A stretch of 64,000 nt of DNA from Clostridia bacterium (GCA_017463325.1 JAFTPK010000003.1:62001-126000), one strand, 5' to 3'. Counted from the first letter of the stretch, positions 1 to 10,920 are shown. The notes: generated by a model from the sequence alone, not told the origin. Numbers and translations: made by a program.

Positions 1-1938
1 CTCCTTTTTGTCCTCGTAATCCGCCCAAGCCGTTTTCTTGACCATACCCTTTTTCGTAAAGAACATCAAGTTGCCGATCGGCATACGCTCGGGAATTTCA
101 TAGAGCGCCACCGCCTTTTCACCGTCAAGAACGCCGCTTGCAAGCGCGGAAAGATCCGCCCCCTCGTCCGCAAGCCGACAGACCACCTCGGGCGAATAAA
201 TATCAAGCTTATAGCAGTTTCCGAAATTCGTGAACGCAAACACCCGCTTATCCGTGGCTGTTTCAAGCGTCAGCCGCGCAAGCAAGCCGCCCTTAAATCT
301 TCCCTCTAAGGGCTTTTGCAGAGCCTGTACCTCTTTTCCGATCAACGCCTTAAAGCGACCGTCTTCCGTGTATACGAGGGTACATTTTTCACCTACGCGT
401 TTTTCCTTTGCCGCGGAAATCAAGCCGCTTGCCTCCTCAGCCGAGTACACAAGACGGGATTTACGGGGGGAAGGATAACGGTCGCGAATGTCGCAAATTT
501 CTTCCTTGACCACCTGCAACTGCTTGTCCTTGCTCTTGGAAATCGCCGTCAGCTTTTTGATAAGCTTTTGCAGCTCTTTCAGCTCCTCTTCCAGCTTAAA
601 AACTTCCAAACGGGTAAGCCTTGCAAGCTTCAAATCGAGAATGGCTTGCGCTTGAATTTCCGAAATCTCAAAGCGCGCCATAAGCTTTTCTCTCGCGTCT
701 GCCGTGCCCTCCGATTTTTTAATGATTGCAATCACTTCGTCGATATTTCGGACGGCGATAATCAACCCCTCCAACACGTGGGAACGCTTTTCCGCTTGCT
801 CCAAATCAAACAGCGTACGCTTTAAAATAAGCTGCTGCTGATACTTGACGTAGTGACGGATAATATCCATCAAGCCAAGCTGCTGCGGCTTTCCGTCCGC
901 AATCACGACCATGTTGATCCCGAACGTCACTTCCAGCTCGGTATACTTATACAATACCTTTAAAAGCGCGGGAATATCGGCGTCCTTTTTCACGCGAATC
1001 ACGGCGCGCATACCCGTTCTATCCGACTCGTCGGCTACGTAGTCTACGCAAGCAAGCTCCTCTTTTTTCTCCTCGCGAAGCTCTGCAATTTTTCTAAGAA
1101 GCTGCGCTTTGTTCACCTGATAAGGAAGCTCGGTGATGACGAGGTTGGTCTTACCGTTATCCGTTTTCTCCGTCGTGATCTTGGCGCGAATGGAAATCTT
1201 TCCTCTCCCCGTCTTATACGCTTGGATCAGCTCGTTTGCAATAATGATGCCGCCCGTAGGAAAATCAGGACAGGGAATATACTCCATCATTTCCTCTAAG
1301 GAAATGGCGGGATTGTCGATATACGCGCTTACCCCGTTGATAACCTCTTCCAGATTATGCGTGGGGATATTCGTCGCAAGCCCTACCGCGATCCCCGACG
1401 AACCGTTGACGAGCAAGTTAGGAAAACGCCCGGGCAAAATGTCCGGTTCTTTCAACGAGTCGTCGAAGTTAAGGGAAAAGGAAACGGTGTTCTTGTCAAT
1501 GTCGCGTAAAAGTTCGAGTGCGAGCGGTTCCAGCCGTGCCTCCGTATAACGCATTGCCGCCGCAGGGTCGCCGTCTACGGAACCGAAGTTACCGTGCCCG
1601 TTGACAAGGGTCTTGCCCATATTAAAGCCTTGCGCCATACGCACCATTGCATCATAAACGGAGCTGTCGCCGTGGGGATGATACTTACCCATACAGTCAC
1701 CGACGATACGCGCGCTCTTTTTATGCGGCTTGTCGGGAGTAAGCCCCATTTCGTTCATGGTATATAAAATTCTACGCTGAACGGGCTTTAAGCCGTCCTC
1801 CACGCGGGGCAACGCTCTGTCGAGAATAACGAATTCCGCGTACGGGAGCATAGAGGAATGTAAAACGGTTTCCAACGGTTGGACGTAGGTTTGCCCGCTT
1901 GCAACAATCGCTTCGGGTTCTTTCTTACTCTTCGCCAT
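1..1938 (-). CDS. parC: Type IIA DNA topoisomerase subunit A (ParC/GyrA), C-terminus beyond window
   Basis: Breakage-reunion subunit of topoisomerase IV or gyrase; it cuts and rejoins duplex DNA and works as A2B2 with the gene just upstream. My reading of the minus strand from the ATG at 1938 is open to the window edge (646 residues seen). Visible are the region [12 protein letters not shown], the quinolone pocket [10 protein letters not shown] (Ser92, Asp96 in the positions of E. coli GyrA Ser83/Asp87), and [11 protein letters not shown] with the catalytic Tyr131. The start has AGGAGG 6 nt upstream and lies inside the last codons of parE (14-nt overlap), so the two are translationally coupled. 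Choice of ParC over GyrA is an inference: the beta-pinwheel tail with or without a GyrA box is outside the window, and no dnaA or recF lies nearby. Confidence 0.9.
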   Translation of the reverse strand, partial: MAKSKKEPEAIVASGQTYVQPLETVLHSSMLPYAEFVILDRALPRVEDGLKPVQRRILYTMNEMGLTPDKPHKKSARIVGDCMGKYHPHGDSSVYDAMVRMAQGFNMGKTLVNGHGNFGSVDGDPAAAMRYTEARLEPLALELLRDIDKNTVSFSLNFDDSLKEPDILPGRFPNLLVNGSSGIAVGLATNIPTHNLEEVINGVSAYIDNPAISLEEMMEYIPCPDFPTGGIIIANELIQAYKTGRGKISIRAKITTEKTDNGKTNLVITELPYQVNKAQLLRKIAELREEKKEELACVDYVADESDRTGMRAVIRVKKDADIPALLKVLYKYTELEVTFGINMVVIADGKPQQLGLMDIIRHYVKYQQQLILKRTLFDLEQAEKRSHVLEGLIIAVRNIDEVIAIIKKSEGTADAREKLMARFEISEIQAQAILDLKLARLTRLEVFKLEEELKELQKLIKKLTAISKSKDKQLQVVKEEICDIRDRYPSPRKSRLVYSAEEASGLISAAKEKRVGEKCTLVYTEDGRFKALIGKEVQALQKPLEGRFKGGLLARLTLETATDKRVFAFTNFGNCYKLDIYSPEVVCRLADEGADLSALASGVLDGEKAVALYEIPERMPIGNLMFFTKKGMVKKTAWADYEDKKE

Positions 1939-4105
1939 GTTTTACCTCCTTTTTCTCGATTTGCTCCATAAACGCATCTTTCTTGTTAAAGTTCGCGTAT
2001 CTTGCGAGGAATTCCTTTCTCCCCTCTACTTTGTCGCCCATCAGCGTCGTGATCATACGCTCTGCCTTTGCCGCGTCCTCCACCGTCACTTGGATAAGGT
2101 TGCGCGTCGCGGGATTCATGGTCGTTTCCCAAAGCTGTTCCGCACTCATTTCCCCAAGCCCTTTATAGCGTTGGAGCTGATAGCCTTTCCCGATCTTCTC
2201 GATCTTTTCTTCCAACTCCTTATCGTCGTAGGCGTATTCGATCTTATCCCCTTTATACACCTTATAAAGAGGGGGCATACCGATATATACGTGCCCTGCG
2301 TTGACGAGCGGGCGCATATAACGGAAGAAGAAAGTAAGCAAAATACAGCGAATGTGCATACCGTCTTGGTCGGCATCTGAAAGAATAATGACCTTATGAT
2401 AATTGATCTTGTCTAATTTGAAATCAGGGTCGATCCCCGCGCCGATTGCGCTGATCATAGTGCGGATTTCCTCGTTTTCGAGGATCTGTGCCAGCTTTTT
2501 CTTTTCCACGTTGAGCGGCTTGCCGCGAAGCGGCAAAATGGACTGGAACTGACGGACGCGCGCTTGCTTTGCCGTACCGCCTGCCGAATCCCCCTCGACG
2601 ATAAACATTTCGTTGAATTCGGGCTTTCTTCCCGAACAGGAGGCAAGCTTTCCGATCAGCGTCAAGCCGTCGATACTGTTTTTCGCACGCGCGTTCTCTT
2701 TCGCCGTCTTGGCGGCAATTCTCGATTTTGCCGCGCCCTGCGCTTTTTTGATAATTTCCTCCATGGTCTTTTTATAGCCACGGATATTCTTAAAGGCGTT
2801 AAAGCCCTCGATCACGGTAGCCTCCACCGCAGGCCGTGCCTCGGTGTTGCCAAGCTTGGTCTTAGTCTGCCCCTCGAACTGAACCACCGCCATTTTGATA
2901 GAGAGCACCACGGACAGCCCCTCACAGAAATCGTCGCCTTGGAAATTCGCGTCCTTTTCTTTTAAGAAACCGTTGCTCCTTGCATATTCGTTGAGCACTC
3001 GCGTAAGCCCCGAACGGAAACCGATCTCGTGATACCCCCCCTCGGGCGTGGGAATATTGTTGACGAACGAGAACATACTCTCGCGGTAATCGCCCGTATG
3101 CTGAATGGCAAACTCCACGAGAATATCATTCTTGACCGCCTTGTAGTAAATGGGCTGCGAATACAGCCGCCTTTTGCCCTCGTTTAGGCTCTTGACAAAA
3201 TCGCTAATCCCGCCGTCGTATTTAAAGGTAATGCGATACGCCTCGCTTTCGAGCGCAAGCTCGTCCACCTCGTCGAACAGGGTCTGCTGCCCCTCCTCGC
3301 TTTTCTCCGTTTCCTCTTCCGCTTCAAGCGTTTCTTCCACGCTTTCGCCCTCTTCGTCCTCCGTTTCGTTATCCGAGCCGAAGAGCATACGGCTACGCCG
3401 AGCCTCAGCCATGGTGATACGCTCGTCTACAAGTACGATCTCCAAGCCGCGATTGAGGAAAGCAAGCTCTCTTAAACGCTCCTCCACCGTTTCCAAATCA
3501 AACGACGTTTCGGAAAACACCGTCGCGTCCGGCTTAAAACGAATAAGCGTACCCTTACGGTTGGTGGATATCCCCGTATCCTCCAAAGGTCCGTCGGGAA
3601 GCCCCGACTCCACCTTTTTCTTTCTCGGGTTGTATTTGGAATGAAAGCTCATTTTATAAATGCGCTTATTTCTGCAAACCTCGACGGTGAGCCATTCGGA
3701 AAGCGCGTTCGTTACCGACGCACCCACCCCGTGCAGACCGCCCGAATATTCGTAGTTGCCCTGCCCGAATTTTCCGCCCGCGTGCAGCTTTGTAAACACA
3801 AGCTGAACACCCGAAACCTTTTCTTTCGGGTGAATGTCGGTGGGAATCCCACGGCCGTTATCTTCGACGGAAGCACTCCCGTCCTCGTGCAGGGTGACCG
3901 TGATCCTGTTTGCGTGGCCGTTGGCTGCTTCGTCGATCGCGTTATCCACGATCTCCCAAAGGATATGATGCAGCCCCTTGATACCGGTAGAACCGATATA
4001 CATACCGGGACGCATACGCACGGCGTCAAGCCCCTCTAATACTTCGAGGTTTTTCGCGCTGTACTCGTCTGTCGTTTTTGCGTTCTTCGTTTTGTCCGTT
4101 GCCAT
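1925..4105 (-). CDS. parE: Type IIA DNA topoisomerase subunit B (ParE/GyrB)
   Basis: ATPase subunit that drives strand passage together with the adjacent subunit A. Order of parts: GHKL ATPase ([10 protein letters not shown], the DNGRGIP ATP lid region, [10 protein letters not shown]), transducer, TOPRIM (EGDSAGG and DADQDG metal site) and C-terminal tail. About 50 residues around 250-300 form a very acidic Glu-rich insert between the two halves of the ATPase/transducer, making the protein (726 aa) longer than the usual 630-660. I chose the ATG at 4105 (MATDKTKN), which has GAGG at proper spacing. A further in-frame ATG at 4162 gives 19 more residues but has no ribosome binding site and sits only about 14 nt after the predicted transcription start. 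ParE rather than GyrB is inferred from absence of dnaA/recF context. Confidence 0.9.
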   Translation of the reverse strand: MATDKTKNAKTTDEYSAKNLEVLEGLDAVRMRPGMYIGSTGIKGLHHILWEIVDNAIDEAANGHANRITVTLHEDGSASVEDNGRGIPTDIHPKEKVSGVQLVFTKLHAGGKFGQGNYEYSGGLHGVGASVTNALSEWLTVEVCRNKRIYKMSFHSKYNPRKKKVESGLPDGPLEDTGISTNRKGTLIRFKPDATVFSETSFDLETVEERLRELAFLNRGLEIVLVDERITMAEARRSRMLFGSDNETEDEEGESVEETLEAEEETEKSEEGQQTLFDEVDELALESEAYRITFKYDGGISDFVKSLNEGKRRLYSQPIYYKAVKNDILVEFAIQHTGDYRESMFSFVNNIPTPEGGYHEIGFRSGLTRVLNEYARSNGFLKEKDANFQGDDFCEGLSVVLSIKMAVVQFEGQTKTKLGNTEARPAVEATVIEGFNAFKNIRGYKKTMEEIIKKAQGAAKSRIAAKTAKENARAKNSIDGLTLIGKLASCSGRKPEFNEMFIVEGDSAGGTAKQARVRQFQSILPLRGKPLNVEKKKLAQILENEEIRTMISAIGAGIDPDFKLDKINYHKVIILSDADQDGMHIRCILLTFFFRYMRPLVNAGHVYIGMPPLYKVYKGDKIEYAYDDKELEEKIEKIGKGYQLQRYKGLGEMSAEQLWETTMNPATRNLIQVTVEDAAKAERMITTLMGDKVEGRKEFLARYANFNKKDAFMEQIEKKEVKHGEE

Positions 4106-4182
4106 TTTTTCCTCTGCTTTTTCTTTCTCTTTGGGAGAATTCAAGAGCACGATCTCCCCCATATTATAATTTTCTAAATTTA

Positions 4183-4211
4183 ATTATAGCATCTTTTTTC
4201 GATTTTTTCAA
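4183..4211 (-). promoter_or_regulatory. Promoter of parE-parC
   Basis: TTGAAA (4206-4211), 17-bp spacer, TATAAT (4183-4188). Start of transcription expected near 4176, which argues that translation begins at 4105 rather than 4162. Confidence 0.75.
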
Positions 4212-4240
4212 ATATTTAACGAAAAAAATCTGCCGTTTTT

Positions 4241-4933
4241 TTATTTAATTCCCAAAATTTTCAAAATATCGGCGTAGCTTTCGGCGATATAGGTCGGCTG
4301 CGGCGCACCCTCGGGCAAACGTTTTCCACCCGAAAACCACACGCAATCTATTCCGCCTTCCACAGCCGCTAAAATATCGGATGAAAGACTGTCCCCGATC
4401 CAAAGCACTTTCCCCTTTTCAAAGCCGCCTATCCCGTTTTCCACCGCTTCCGTGAACAGGGGCGACGGCTTGTCGTAGCCAAGATCCTCGGAAATAAAGG
4501 TACCGCGCGCGTATTCCCAAAGCCCGCAACGGTTAAAGCGGGACTGTTGGATCCACGAGGTGCCGTTGGTAACAAAATAGATTTCGCCAAGCTCCCCTAC
4601 CTTTCGCAAAAACCTACGCGCGCCCTTAATATAATAAGGATTTGAAGAAAGCTTTTTTAAATACGCGCGGTTGAATTTTGCTCCGTTCGCGTCCGTAAAG
4701 CCCATTTTTTCCAAAAATAAATGAAAACGGTTTTCCATTAAATATTTGCGGGTGATCTCTCCTACCTCCAAGCGTTTCCAAAGCTCGGCGTTAAAGCTTG
4801 CATACTCCTTCGCCATACGCTCGTCATAAGGCAGCTTGCAGGCGGCAAAGCCCCTTTTCAAAGCCTCTAAGGCCGAACGGTGAAAATCAAGCACCGTATC
4901 GTCCACGTCTATTAAAAATACTTCGTAGTGCAT
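4241..4933 (-). CDS. yjjG: HAD-superfamily phosphatase, YjjG-like pyrimidine nucleotidase
   Basis: Cytoplasmic haloacid dehalogenase-type phosphatase; YjjG relatives dephosphorylate non-canonical pyrimidine nucleotides and so keep them out of DNA. All four HAD motifs are visible: DVDDTV (nucleophile and acid/base Asp near residue 10), TNGT, the Lys of DKPSP, and GDSLSSD; a helical cap lies between motifs I and II. At 230 aa it has the family length. The ATG overlaps the stop of the upstream helD by one base (TAATG) with AAGGAG just before, so the two are co-translated. Substrate is inferred from family only. Confidence 0.85.
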   Translation of the reverse strand: MHYEVFLIDVDDTVLDFHRSALEALKRGFAACKLPYDERMAKEYASFNAELWKRLEVGEITRKYLMENRFHLFLEKMGFTDANGAKFNRAYLKKLSSNPYYIKGARRFLRKVGELGEIYFVTNGTSWIQQSRFNRCGLWEYARGTFISEDLGYDKPSPLFTEAVENGIGGFEKGKVLWIGDSLSSDILAAVEGGIDCVWFSGGKRLPEGAPQPTYIAESYADILKILGIK

Positions 4934-7344
4934 TAGTTCTCCTTTTTTGTTATCTGCGCCTTAATCACGGCAAGATCTTTCATGGCGCGGGTGTAGGCGA
5001 TATACCGTTCGCTGTCCGTCATACCCTCGGGCGCCACCGCCACCGCCGAAAATTCCAGCCCCTTACTTTCGTACACCGTTAAAAGATTGATCTTCGTTTT
5101 GGAAATCTTCTTTTTCGCGCCTACGTCTTGATAAGCCTTGCGGAAATATTTTTCCTTTTCGCTCGCCGAACAAATCAGCGCTTTCAGCCCCTTTTTCTCT
5201 TTGAAAAATTTACTCAATCCCGCGGGAGAAATACTCTCCACCTCAGGCCCGTCAAAGCCGATCGGCCGCATATCTACTTTGAGCGTCGATGCCACGAAGT
5301 CCACGATTTGGTTGGTGTTTCGATAGTTTTGGTCGAGGGTAAAAATATCAAATTCGGGAAAGGCCGTTTGCCACTCGCCGATCCCCCGCCACGGCGTCAC
5401 GTTTTGCGCCACGTCACCAAAGAGGTTAAAGCAGGCGTTTTTATTGATCGCGCGGATAAGCTCGTATTCGCCGCGCGAAATATCCTGCGCCTCGTCCACA
5501 AACACGAACGAATGGGCGGGCGTCAGCCTTTTTCCAAGCGAACGGCAAACGGCACAAAGAGCATACGCGTCCGACGGGTACATCCTCTTGCCGTTTAATC
5601 CGAACTTCTTTTTTTGCTTTTTCACCGTTTCCTTATAAAAATAACGAACGACGTCCACGAAATCGGCGCAACCGCCGAGAGCGGTAAAATTCTTCTCGCC
5701 GCGGAGGTAGGCGTAAAATTCAGCAAACAGCTCCGCCCTAGCCCCGATCAATTGTACCTGCGCCCTTTCCTTTTTCGTTTCTTCAATCAGCTCCAAGCGC
5801 CGCTCTATACGATCGGCGTACAAATACACCGTTTCGTCGCCGATTTTTTGCTTGAACCGCCTTAAATCGAGCACCTCTTTTTCCAGCGCCGCCGCAAGCT
5901 CCTCTAAGGATTTGACCGCCTCTACAACAATCCGTTCCGCTCTTCTCGCCACAAAATCGGCTGCCTGATAAAAAACGGTCAGTTGGCGGTAAAAATACGC
6001 GGGCGTTTTTGCACGCTCACTTTTTAAAATCTCCTTAAAAAACTCCTGCACCTCCAAAACGCCGTTCATCAACTCGCGGAAAGGCTTGGTGTAATACAGT
6101 CCCCCCTCCTCCCGTTCCTTGATCTCGCCGAGCACGGCGCGACGGACGCGCAAGGAGGAATTCTTGATTGTTTCATACGCCGAAAGCTGTGAAGCGCACG
6201 ACTTTAAAATATCCTCGATAAACTCCTTACATTCGCTGCCCGTAAAGGTGCCGAACAGGCTGTCGTACACCTTGGCTTGCTTTTTCGCTAAATCTTTTAC
6301 GAACGCGTCCGAATACAAATACGCAAGGTATTCCTCGCTCTCCTTTTGCGTTTCGTCTATCTTTTCCTTAATATCAATCTTTTCGTTTTTAAGTACTTCC
6401 AAAAAATAATCGTACACGGTGAGCGTGCGTACCCGCTCCAACTCCAAAACGGCGGCAAGCTCGTCAATAAAGGCGTTAAAGGAGGTGCTCGGGGTGATGA
6501 TGAGTACGTCGTGCGGGCGCACGTCGTCGTGATTGTACATCAGATAACTCAGACGGTGCAGCATGACCATAGTCTTTCCGCTCCCCGCGCAGCCCTGTAA
6601 GACAAAATTTTTCGTTTCGTCGCAGGTGATGATCTCGTACTGTTTTTCCTGTATCGTACGGATAATGTCTTTTACGGAATCCTCTTCCTTTCGCGTCTTA
6701 ATGATTTCCTTTAAAAAGGGATCGAGAATATTTTCCTCGTCTTTCCCGCCGATCTCCTCCTCCGAAAGATAGTCCTTTAAAGAAAGATACTCGTTTTTAA
6801 AATCTTCCACCTGCCCGTTTTTCGTGCGTAACGCCCGCCGTAACACCGTCTTATAAACGTACTCGTTAAAGGTGAACGACGAACAACTCTTTTGATAATA
6901 CCGCTTGGAAACGGGGGCGCGCCAGTCTACGATCTCTAATTTCACGTCCCCCTTTTTTCCGATATAGTAGCTATTATAGCCCTCAATCGGGTCAACGAGG
7001 TCCATGCGCGCAAAATACGGCTCGTCAAAAAGCGGGCGATACTCGTTCATTTTTTTCGTTTCCGCGTCCAAAAGAGCGGAAAGCTCTAAGCTGCGCCGAT
7101 ACTCTTCTGCCGACGGATCACCCTTTTTGGCGATCTTTTCAAGCTCCGCTTTCGCCTCCTCGATCTTGCGTTTGTGCGGCCGAATACGGGCGATCTTCAA
7201 CATTTGCATAACCGCCCGTATCCTCGTTTTTTCGTATGCCGCCTGTTTCTCGTCGTCAAGTAGCGCGAGAAACCATTCCTTATCGGCGGTTTTGTGTGAA
7301 TCGAGAAGAGTTAAAAGCTCTTCGTAGCCCGTCTTTCTTTCCAT
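4933..7344 (-). CDS. helD: HelD-type RNA polymerase recycling ATPase (UvrD-like superfamily 1)
   Basis: Superfamily 1 motor that in Bacillus pulls stalled RNA polymerase off DNA by inserting a coiled arm into its secondary channel. The 803-aa length fits. In order: an N-terminal Glu/Lys-rich helical arm (about 1-110), the block YIGKKG...DWRAPVSKRYY typical of HelD, Walker A GCAGSGKT near residue 250, motif II VDEAQD, the Q-R-type block near 690-700 (LDQNYRNTNQ) and motif VI YIAYTRA at the end. UvrD/Rep helicases lack the N-terminal arm, so HelD is preferred. The start has only a weak ribosome binding site. It is coupled to yjjG downstream. No convincing promoter was found in 7345-7421. Confidence 0.85.
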   Translation of the reverse strand: MERKTGYEELLTLLDSHKTADKEWFLALLDDEKQAAYEKTRIRAVMQMLKIARIRPHKRKIEEAKAELEKIAKKGDPSAEEYRRSLELSALLDAETKKMNEYRPLFDEPYFARMDLVDPIEGYNSYYIGKKGDVKLEIVDWRAPVSKRYYQKSCSSFTFNEYVYKTVLRRALRTKNGQVEDFKNEYLSLKDYLSEEEIGGKDEENILDPFLKEIIKTRKEEDSVKDIIRTIQEKQYEIITCDETKNFVLQGCAGSGKTMVMLHRLSYLMYNHDDVRPHDVLIITPSTSFNAFIDELAAVLELERVRTLTVYDYFLEVLKNEKIDIKEKIDETQKESEEYLAYLYSDAFVKDLAKKQAKVYDSLFGTFTGSECKEFIEDILKSCASQLSAYETIKNSSLRVRRAVLGEIKEREEGGLYYTKPFRELMNGVLEVQEFFKEILKSERAKTPAYFYRQLTVFYQAADFVARRAERIVVEAVKSLEELAAALEKEVLDLRRFKQKIGDETVYLYADRIERRLELIEETKKERAQVQLIGARAELFAEFYAYLRGEKNFTALGGCADFVDVVRYFYKETVKKQKKKFGLNGKRMYPSDAYALCAVCRSLGKRLTPAHSFVFVDEAQDISRGEYELIRAINKNACFNLFGDVAQNVTPWRGIGEWQTAFPEFDIFTLDQNYRNTNQIVDFVASTLKVDMRPIGFDGPEVESISPAGLSKFFKEKKGLKALICSASEKEKYFRKAYQDVGAKKKISKTKINLLTVYESKGLEFSAVAVAPEGMTDSERYIAYTRAMKDLAVIKAQITKKEN

Positions 7345-7421
7345 ACTATTTTCAATAATAACATATTTTCAAAAAAAAGGGAAACGTTTGACGGAAAGTT
7401 TTTAAAAAAATTTTTCCAACG

Positions 7422-7455
7422 AAAAACGCTCTCCATAGGCTTGGAAAGCGTTTTT
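7422..7455 (-). terminator. Rho-independent terminator of argS
   Basis: 14-bp imperfect stem (one mismatch) whose arms begin with AAAAACGCT and end with AGCGTTTTT; read on the minus strand it is followed by a U run directly after argS. Confidence 0.8.
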
Positions 7456-7460
7456 GTTCG

Positions 7461-9146
7461 TTACATTTTTTCGGGGATCCCGATTCCGAGCAGCGCAAAC
7501 GCGTTTTTCAAAACCTGCGCCGTCGCCGCCGTCAAGGCAAGTCGGAAATTCTTCGTCCTATCGTCCTCTGCGGAAAGAATTTTACAATCAAAATAAAACT
7601 TATTGAACCGCTGCGCTACGTCCACCGCAAAACGGGCGATATACGACGGCTCGTATTTCTCTGCCGCCGCCCTCACCGTTTCGGGGAATTCGGCAATCGC
7701 CTTCACAAGGTCGATCTCCACCGTCGAAAGCTCGGGAATTTCAAAGCTTTCAGGGGCTAAGCCCTTTTTCAAAACGGAGTTCGCACGGGCGCAGGTGTAT
7801 TGCACATACACGCTCGTTTCCCCGTCAAAATTAAGCACCTTATCGTACGAGAAAACAATATCCTTGATTTTATTATTGTACAGCGCGCCGGAAATGACCG
7901 CGCCTACGCCCACCTTTTTTGCCACCTCTTCCTTGTCTTCAAGGTCGGGATTTTTCCCGTCGATCACGGCGTACGCCTTTTCGATACACTTATTGATGAC
8001 GTCTTCAAGGAACACCACGTTCCCCTTTCTCGTGGACATGGTGCCCTCTTCCAAGGAAACCATACCGTACGCAACGTGAACGAGGTCTTTCGCCCAGTCC
8101 TTGCCCATCAATTCGAGCACCTTAAAGAACTGCTTGAAATGCAAATTCTGCTGATAAGCCACGACGTAAAGACATTTATAGAAATCGTACTCCTTTTTCC
8201 GATAGGTCGCCGCCGCCATATCGCGGGTAGCGTACAAAGAGCTGCCGTCCGATTTTAAAATAATACAGGGCGACATACCGTATTCTTCAAGGTCTACCAC
8301 CTGCGCGCCGCGACTTTCCACAAGCAAACCTTTCTCTCTAAGCTCTTCCACAACGGGCTGCATTTTATCCGAATAAAAACTCTCGCCCGCGTACGAATCA
8401 AAATGAATGTCAAGCAGCTCGTAAATCTTATTCACGTCCTTTAAGGTAAGCTCCTTAAACCAAGTAAACAGCTCGTAGCACTCAGGGTCGCCCTGCTCGA
8501 TCTTTTTAAAGTAAGCACGCGCCTCGTCGTCGTATTCGGGGTGCTCCTCCGCCTCGCGGTGGAACTTTACGTACAGCTCGTTCAAAGCGCGGATCCCGCC
8601 CTTTTCAATCGTTTCCTTATCCCCCCAACGCTTGTACGCGGAAATGAGCTTTCCGAATTGCGTACCGTAGTCGCCGAGGTGATTGATGCCCACCGCCTTG
8701 TAGCCGAGGAAATTATAAATACGGTACAGCGCGCCGCCAAGCACCGTCGTCGATAAATGTCCGATATGGAAAGGCTTGGCGATATTGATAGAGGAATAGT
8801 CGATACAAACGGTTTTCCCTTTTCCCTCGTCGGAGGCGCCGTAAGCGTCCCCCTCGGCAAAAATTTTATCGAGCGCGCCGCGCACAAACCCGTTTTTGTC
8901 GATTTTAAAATTCAAATATCCGTTGACGGCGCTCACCTCGGAAACGACGTCGTCCGTTTGAAAATCATTTTTCAACGCCTCCGCGATCATTACGGGGCTT
9001 TTTCTAAGCAGCTTTGCAAATTTAAAGCAAGGCAATGCGTAGTCACCCATTTCGGTGTTGGGAGGAAGAGCAATCAGCTCGTAAAGCTCCTCCTTCGTTA
9101 CTCCGTCCACGTTGATTTTTTCGGCAATATACTTCTTGTAATCCAT
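7461..9146 (-). CDS. argS: Arginyl-tRNA synthetase
   Basis: Class I aminoacyl-tRNA synthetase that charges tRNA-Arg. N-terminal additional domain (about 1-100), then the Rossmann signature HIGH (PFHIGHLSTTVLGG near 125), the KMSKS equivalent MSTRKGN near 365, and the DALR anticodon-binding domain ending the protein. 561 aa, usual length. A longer frame starts at 9209, but residues before the ATG at 9146 are basic and unlike the family, and the Add-1 domain begins right at MDYKKYIAEK. Single-gene unit with its own promoter and terminator. No T-box or other leader structure is visible upstream: the leader is only about 35 nt. Confidence 0.95.
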   Translation of the reverse strand: MDYKKYIAEKINVDGVTKEELYELIALPPNTEMGDYALPCFKFAKLLRKSPVMIAEALKNDFQTDDVVSEVSAVNGYLNFKIDKNGFVRGALDKIFAEGDAYGASDEGKGKTVCIDYSSINIAKPFHIGHLSTTVLGGALYRIYNFLGYKAVGINHLGDYGTQFGKLISAYKRWGDKETIEKGGIRALNELYVKFHREAEEHPEYDDEARAYFKKIEQGDPECYELFTWFKELTLKDVNKIYELLDIHFDSYAGESFYSDKMQPVVEELREKGLLVESRGAQVVDLEEYGMSPCIILKSDGSSLYATRDMAAATYRKKEYDFYKCLYVVAYQQNLHFKQFFKVLELMGKDWAKDLVHVAYGMVSLEEGTMSTRKGNVVFLEDVINKCIEKAYAVIDGKNPDLEDKEEVAKKVGVGAVISGALYNNKIKDIVFSYDKVLNFDGETSVYVQYTCARANSVLKKGLAPESFEIPELSTVEIDLVKAIAEFPETVRAAAEKYEPSYIARFAVDVAQRFNKFYFDCKILSAEDDRTKNFRLALTAATAQVLKNAFALLGIGIPEKM

Positions 9147-9180
9147 AATTTTTACCCGTCTTTTTAATTTTTTCCAAAAT

Positions 9181-9209
9181 AGTTTAACATATTTTTTGAT
9201 TTTAGGCAA
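9181..9209 (-). promoter_or_regulatory. Putative promoter of argS
   Basis: TTGCCT (9204-9209), 17 bp, TAAACT (9181-9186). Weaker than its divergent neighbour but correctly placed. Confidence 0.5.
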
Positions 9210-9216
9210 GTTTAAT

Positions 9217-9245
9217 TTGATTATTTTTTGATTTTATATTATAAT
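9217..9245 (+). promoter_or_regulatory. Promoter of ychF
   Basis: TTGATT (9217-9222), 17 bp, TATAAT (9240-9245). Back to back with the argS promoter. Confidence 0.75.
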
Positions 9246-9283
9246 ATATGAGAAATTTTTCAAAAACAAGGAAGTAAACGAAT

Positions 9284-10399
9284 ATGAAACTCGGTGTCGT
9301 AGGTCTTCCCAACGTAGGGAAATCCACTCTTTTCAACGCAATCACTCACGCGGGTGCGGAATGTGCAAACTATCCTTTCTGCACGATCGAACCCAACGTC
9401 GGCGTCGTGGCTGTCCCCGACGAACGGCTGGACAAGCTCGCCGCTCTGTATGCAAGCAAGAAAGTCACCCCTGCCGTCATTGAATTCGTCGATATTGCAG
9501 GACTTGTCAAGGGCGCCTCCAAGGGCGAAGGCTTGGGAAATAAATTCCTTTCCCATATCCGCGAGGTGGACGCGATCGTTCACGTCGTGCGTTGCTTTGA
9601 AAATTCCAACATCACCCACGTCCAAAACCGTATCGATCCTACGGGCGATATTGAAACCATTAATTTAGAGCTGATCATGTCGGACATGGAAGCAGTCCAA
9701 AACCGCATGAACAAGGTCAAGGTGCAAGCGCGCGGCGGCGCCGATAAAAAGGCAGCCGAGGAATACGCTTTTCTCGAACGGCTCTACGCTCACCTCGAAA
9801 GCGAAAAGCCCGCCCGTAACTTTACCGTTACCGACGCGGAGGAAGAATTTTTAAAGAACTGTTTCCTCCTCACCTCCAAGCCCGTCATTTACGCGGCAAA
9901 CATTCAAGAGGAGGATATGGGCAAGCCCGAGGAAGAGCTTGCGCTCGTGGAAAAAGTAAAGGAATTTGCTGCAAAAGAGGGAAGTGAAGTGCTCGTCATC
10001 TGCGCAAAAACGGAAGAGGAGCTTTCGCAAATGGAGCCTGAGGACAAAGCCGTCTTTATGGAAGAATTCGGCCTCGGGGAAAGCGGGCTTGACCGCCTCA
10101 TTAAAAAATCCTACGCCCTGCTCGGCTTGATTTCCTATTTGACGGCAGGCGAAAAGGAAACGCGCGCGTGGACGATCGTGAAAGGCACGAAAGCGCCCCA
10201 AGCGGCAGGCAAAATCCACACCGACTTTGAAAAAGGCTTTATCCGTGCCGACGTCGTAAACTGGGAGATCCTTTTATCGCTCGGCTCGATCGCCGCCGCG
10301 AAAGCCGAGGGAAAGGTGCGTAGCGAGGGAAAAGAGTATATCATGCAGGACGGCGACGTCGTCGAATATTATTTCAACGTTTCCAAGAGCAATAAATAA
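9284..10399 (+). CDS. ychF: Ribosome-binding ATPase YchF (Obg-family)
   Basis: OBG-family P-loop protein that binds ribosomes and prefers ATP over GTP; linked to stress and translation control in other bacteria. G1 loop GLPNVGKST at residues 7-15, DIAG G3 motif, and C-terminal TGS domain ([10 protein letters not shown] at the end). 371 aa, slightly longer than the usual 363-367. AAGGAAG stands 9 nt before the ATG. It is a single-gene plus-strand unit between a good promoter and a strong terminator. Confidence 0.95.
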   Translation: MKLGVVGLPNVGKSTLFNAITHAGAECANYPFCTIEPNVGVVAVPDERLDKLAALYASKKVTPAVIEFVDIAGLVKGASKGEGLGNKFLSHIREVDAIVHVVRCFENSNITHVQNRIDPTGDIETINLELIMSDMEAVQNRMNKVKVQARGGADKKAAEEYAFLERLYAHLESEKPARNFTVTDAEEEFLKNCFLLTSKPVIYAANIQEEDMGKPEEELALVEKVKEFAAKEGSEVLVICAKTEEELSQMEPEDKAVFMEEFGLGESGLDRLIKKSYALLGLISYLTAGEKETRAWTIVKGTKAPQAAGKIHTDFEKGFIRADVVNWEILLSLGSIAAAKAEGKVRSEGKEYIMQDGDVVEYYFNVSKSNK

Positions 10400-10415
10400 T
10401 CAGCAAAGAGCAAAC

Positions 10416-10451
10416 CGCCCGTCTGGCTTTTGTCAGACGGGCGATTTTTTT
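10416..10451 (+). terminator. Rho-independent terminator of ychF
   Basis: Perfect 10-bp GC-rich stem (CGCCCGTCTG / CAGACGGGCG) with an 8-nt loop and a run of Ts. The T run overlaps the stop codon of the convergent gene. Confidence 0.9.
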
Positions 10452-10920
10452 ACGCGTTTATTCCCTGCGTTTCTCGCGCTTTTATATATTCCTCCAAAAT
10501 TTGCGCGGCGCAAAAAACGATCTCGCCGCAAGGCCGCTTTTTATAATATTCGGGCGTTCTTTTTTCCGCTTCGCCCCCTACCGTCGCTTTTACGTTCCCT
10601 CCCGCAAGCAGCTCGGCGCAGATCAAGCTACCGTTCTCCTCTTCAAACCGTGCGCACAGCTCCCGTACGATCTCATACGTTTTCAGTTTATTTTCATGCG
10701 AATTTTCCGCGCCCGCAAACAGCAAGCCCGCCACCGCCGCCATGCCGCTCACCGCGCCGCAGGTCAACCGCAATCGACCCAGCCCGCCGCCAAACGGCAG
10801 CATAATTTTACAAAGTGCCGCTTCGTCTACTCCCGTCAAATCGGCAAACGCAAGCGCCACCGCCTGCGAGCACGCATATCCCTCTTTAAATAATTCTCTT
10901 GCCTTTTCCGCTCTCGTCAT
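10450..10920 (-). CDS. C_GCAxxG_C_C family redox-type protein
   Basis: Small cysteine-rich protein of the C_GCAxxG_C_C family, thought from its conserved cysteines to be redox active or metal binding; no reaction is established. Visible conserved parts are CSQAVALAF near the N-terminus, FGGGLGR and TCGAVSGM in the middle, and two further Cys near residues 100 and 130-137. 156 aa, family length. TGAGG precedes the ATG. Convergent with ychF, whose terminator abuts its stop; divergent from mtnN. Its exact role cannot be told from the context. Confidence 0.7.
   Translation of the reverse strand: MTRAEKARELFKEGYACSQAVALAFADLTGVDEAALCKIMLPFGGGLGRLRLTCGAVSGMAAVAGLLFAGAENSHENKLKTYEIVRELCARFEEENGSLICAELLAGGNVKATVGGEAEKRTPEYYKKRPCGEIVFCAAQILEEYIKARETQGINA

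Noticed and set aside
9147..9216. T-box leader for argS
   Set aside because: The space between promoter and start is far too short and has no T-box sequence or hairpins.
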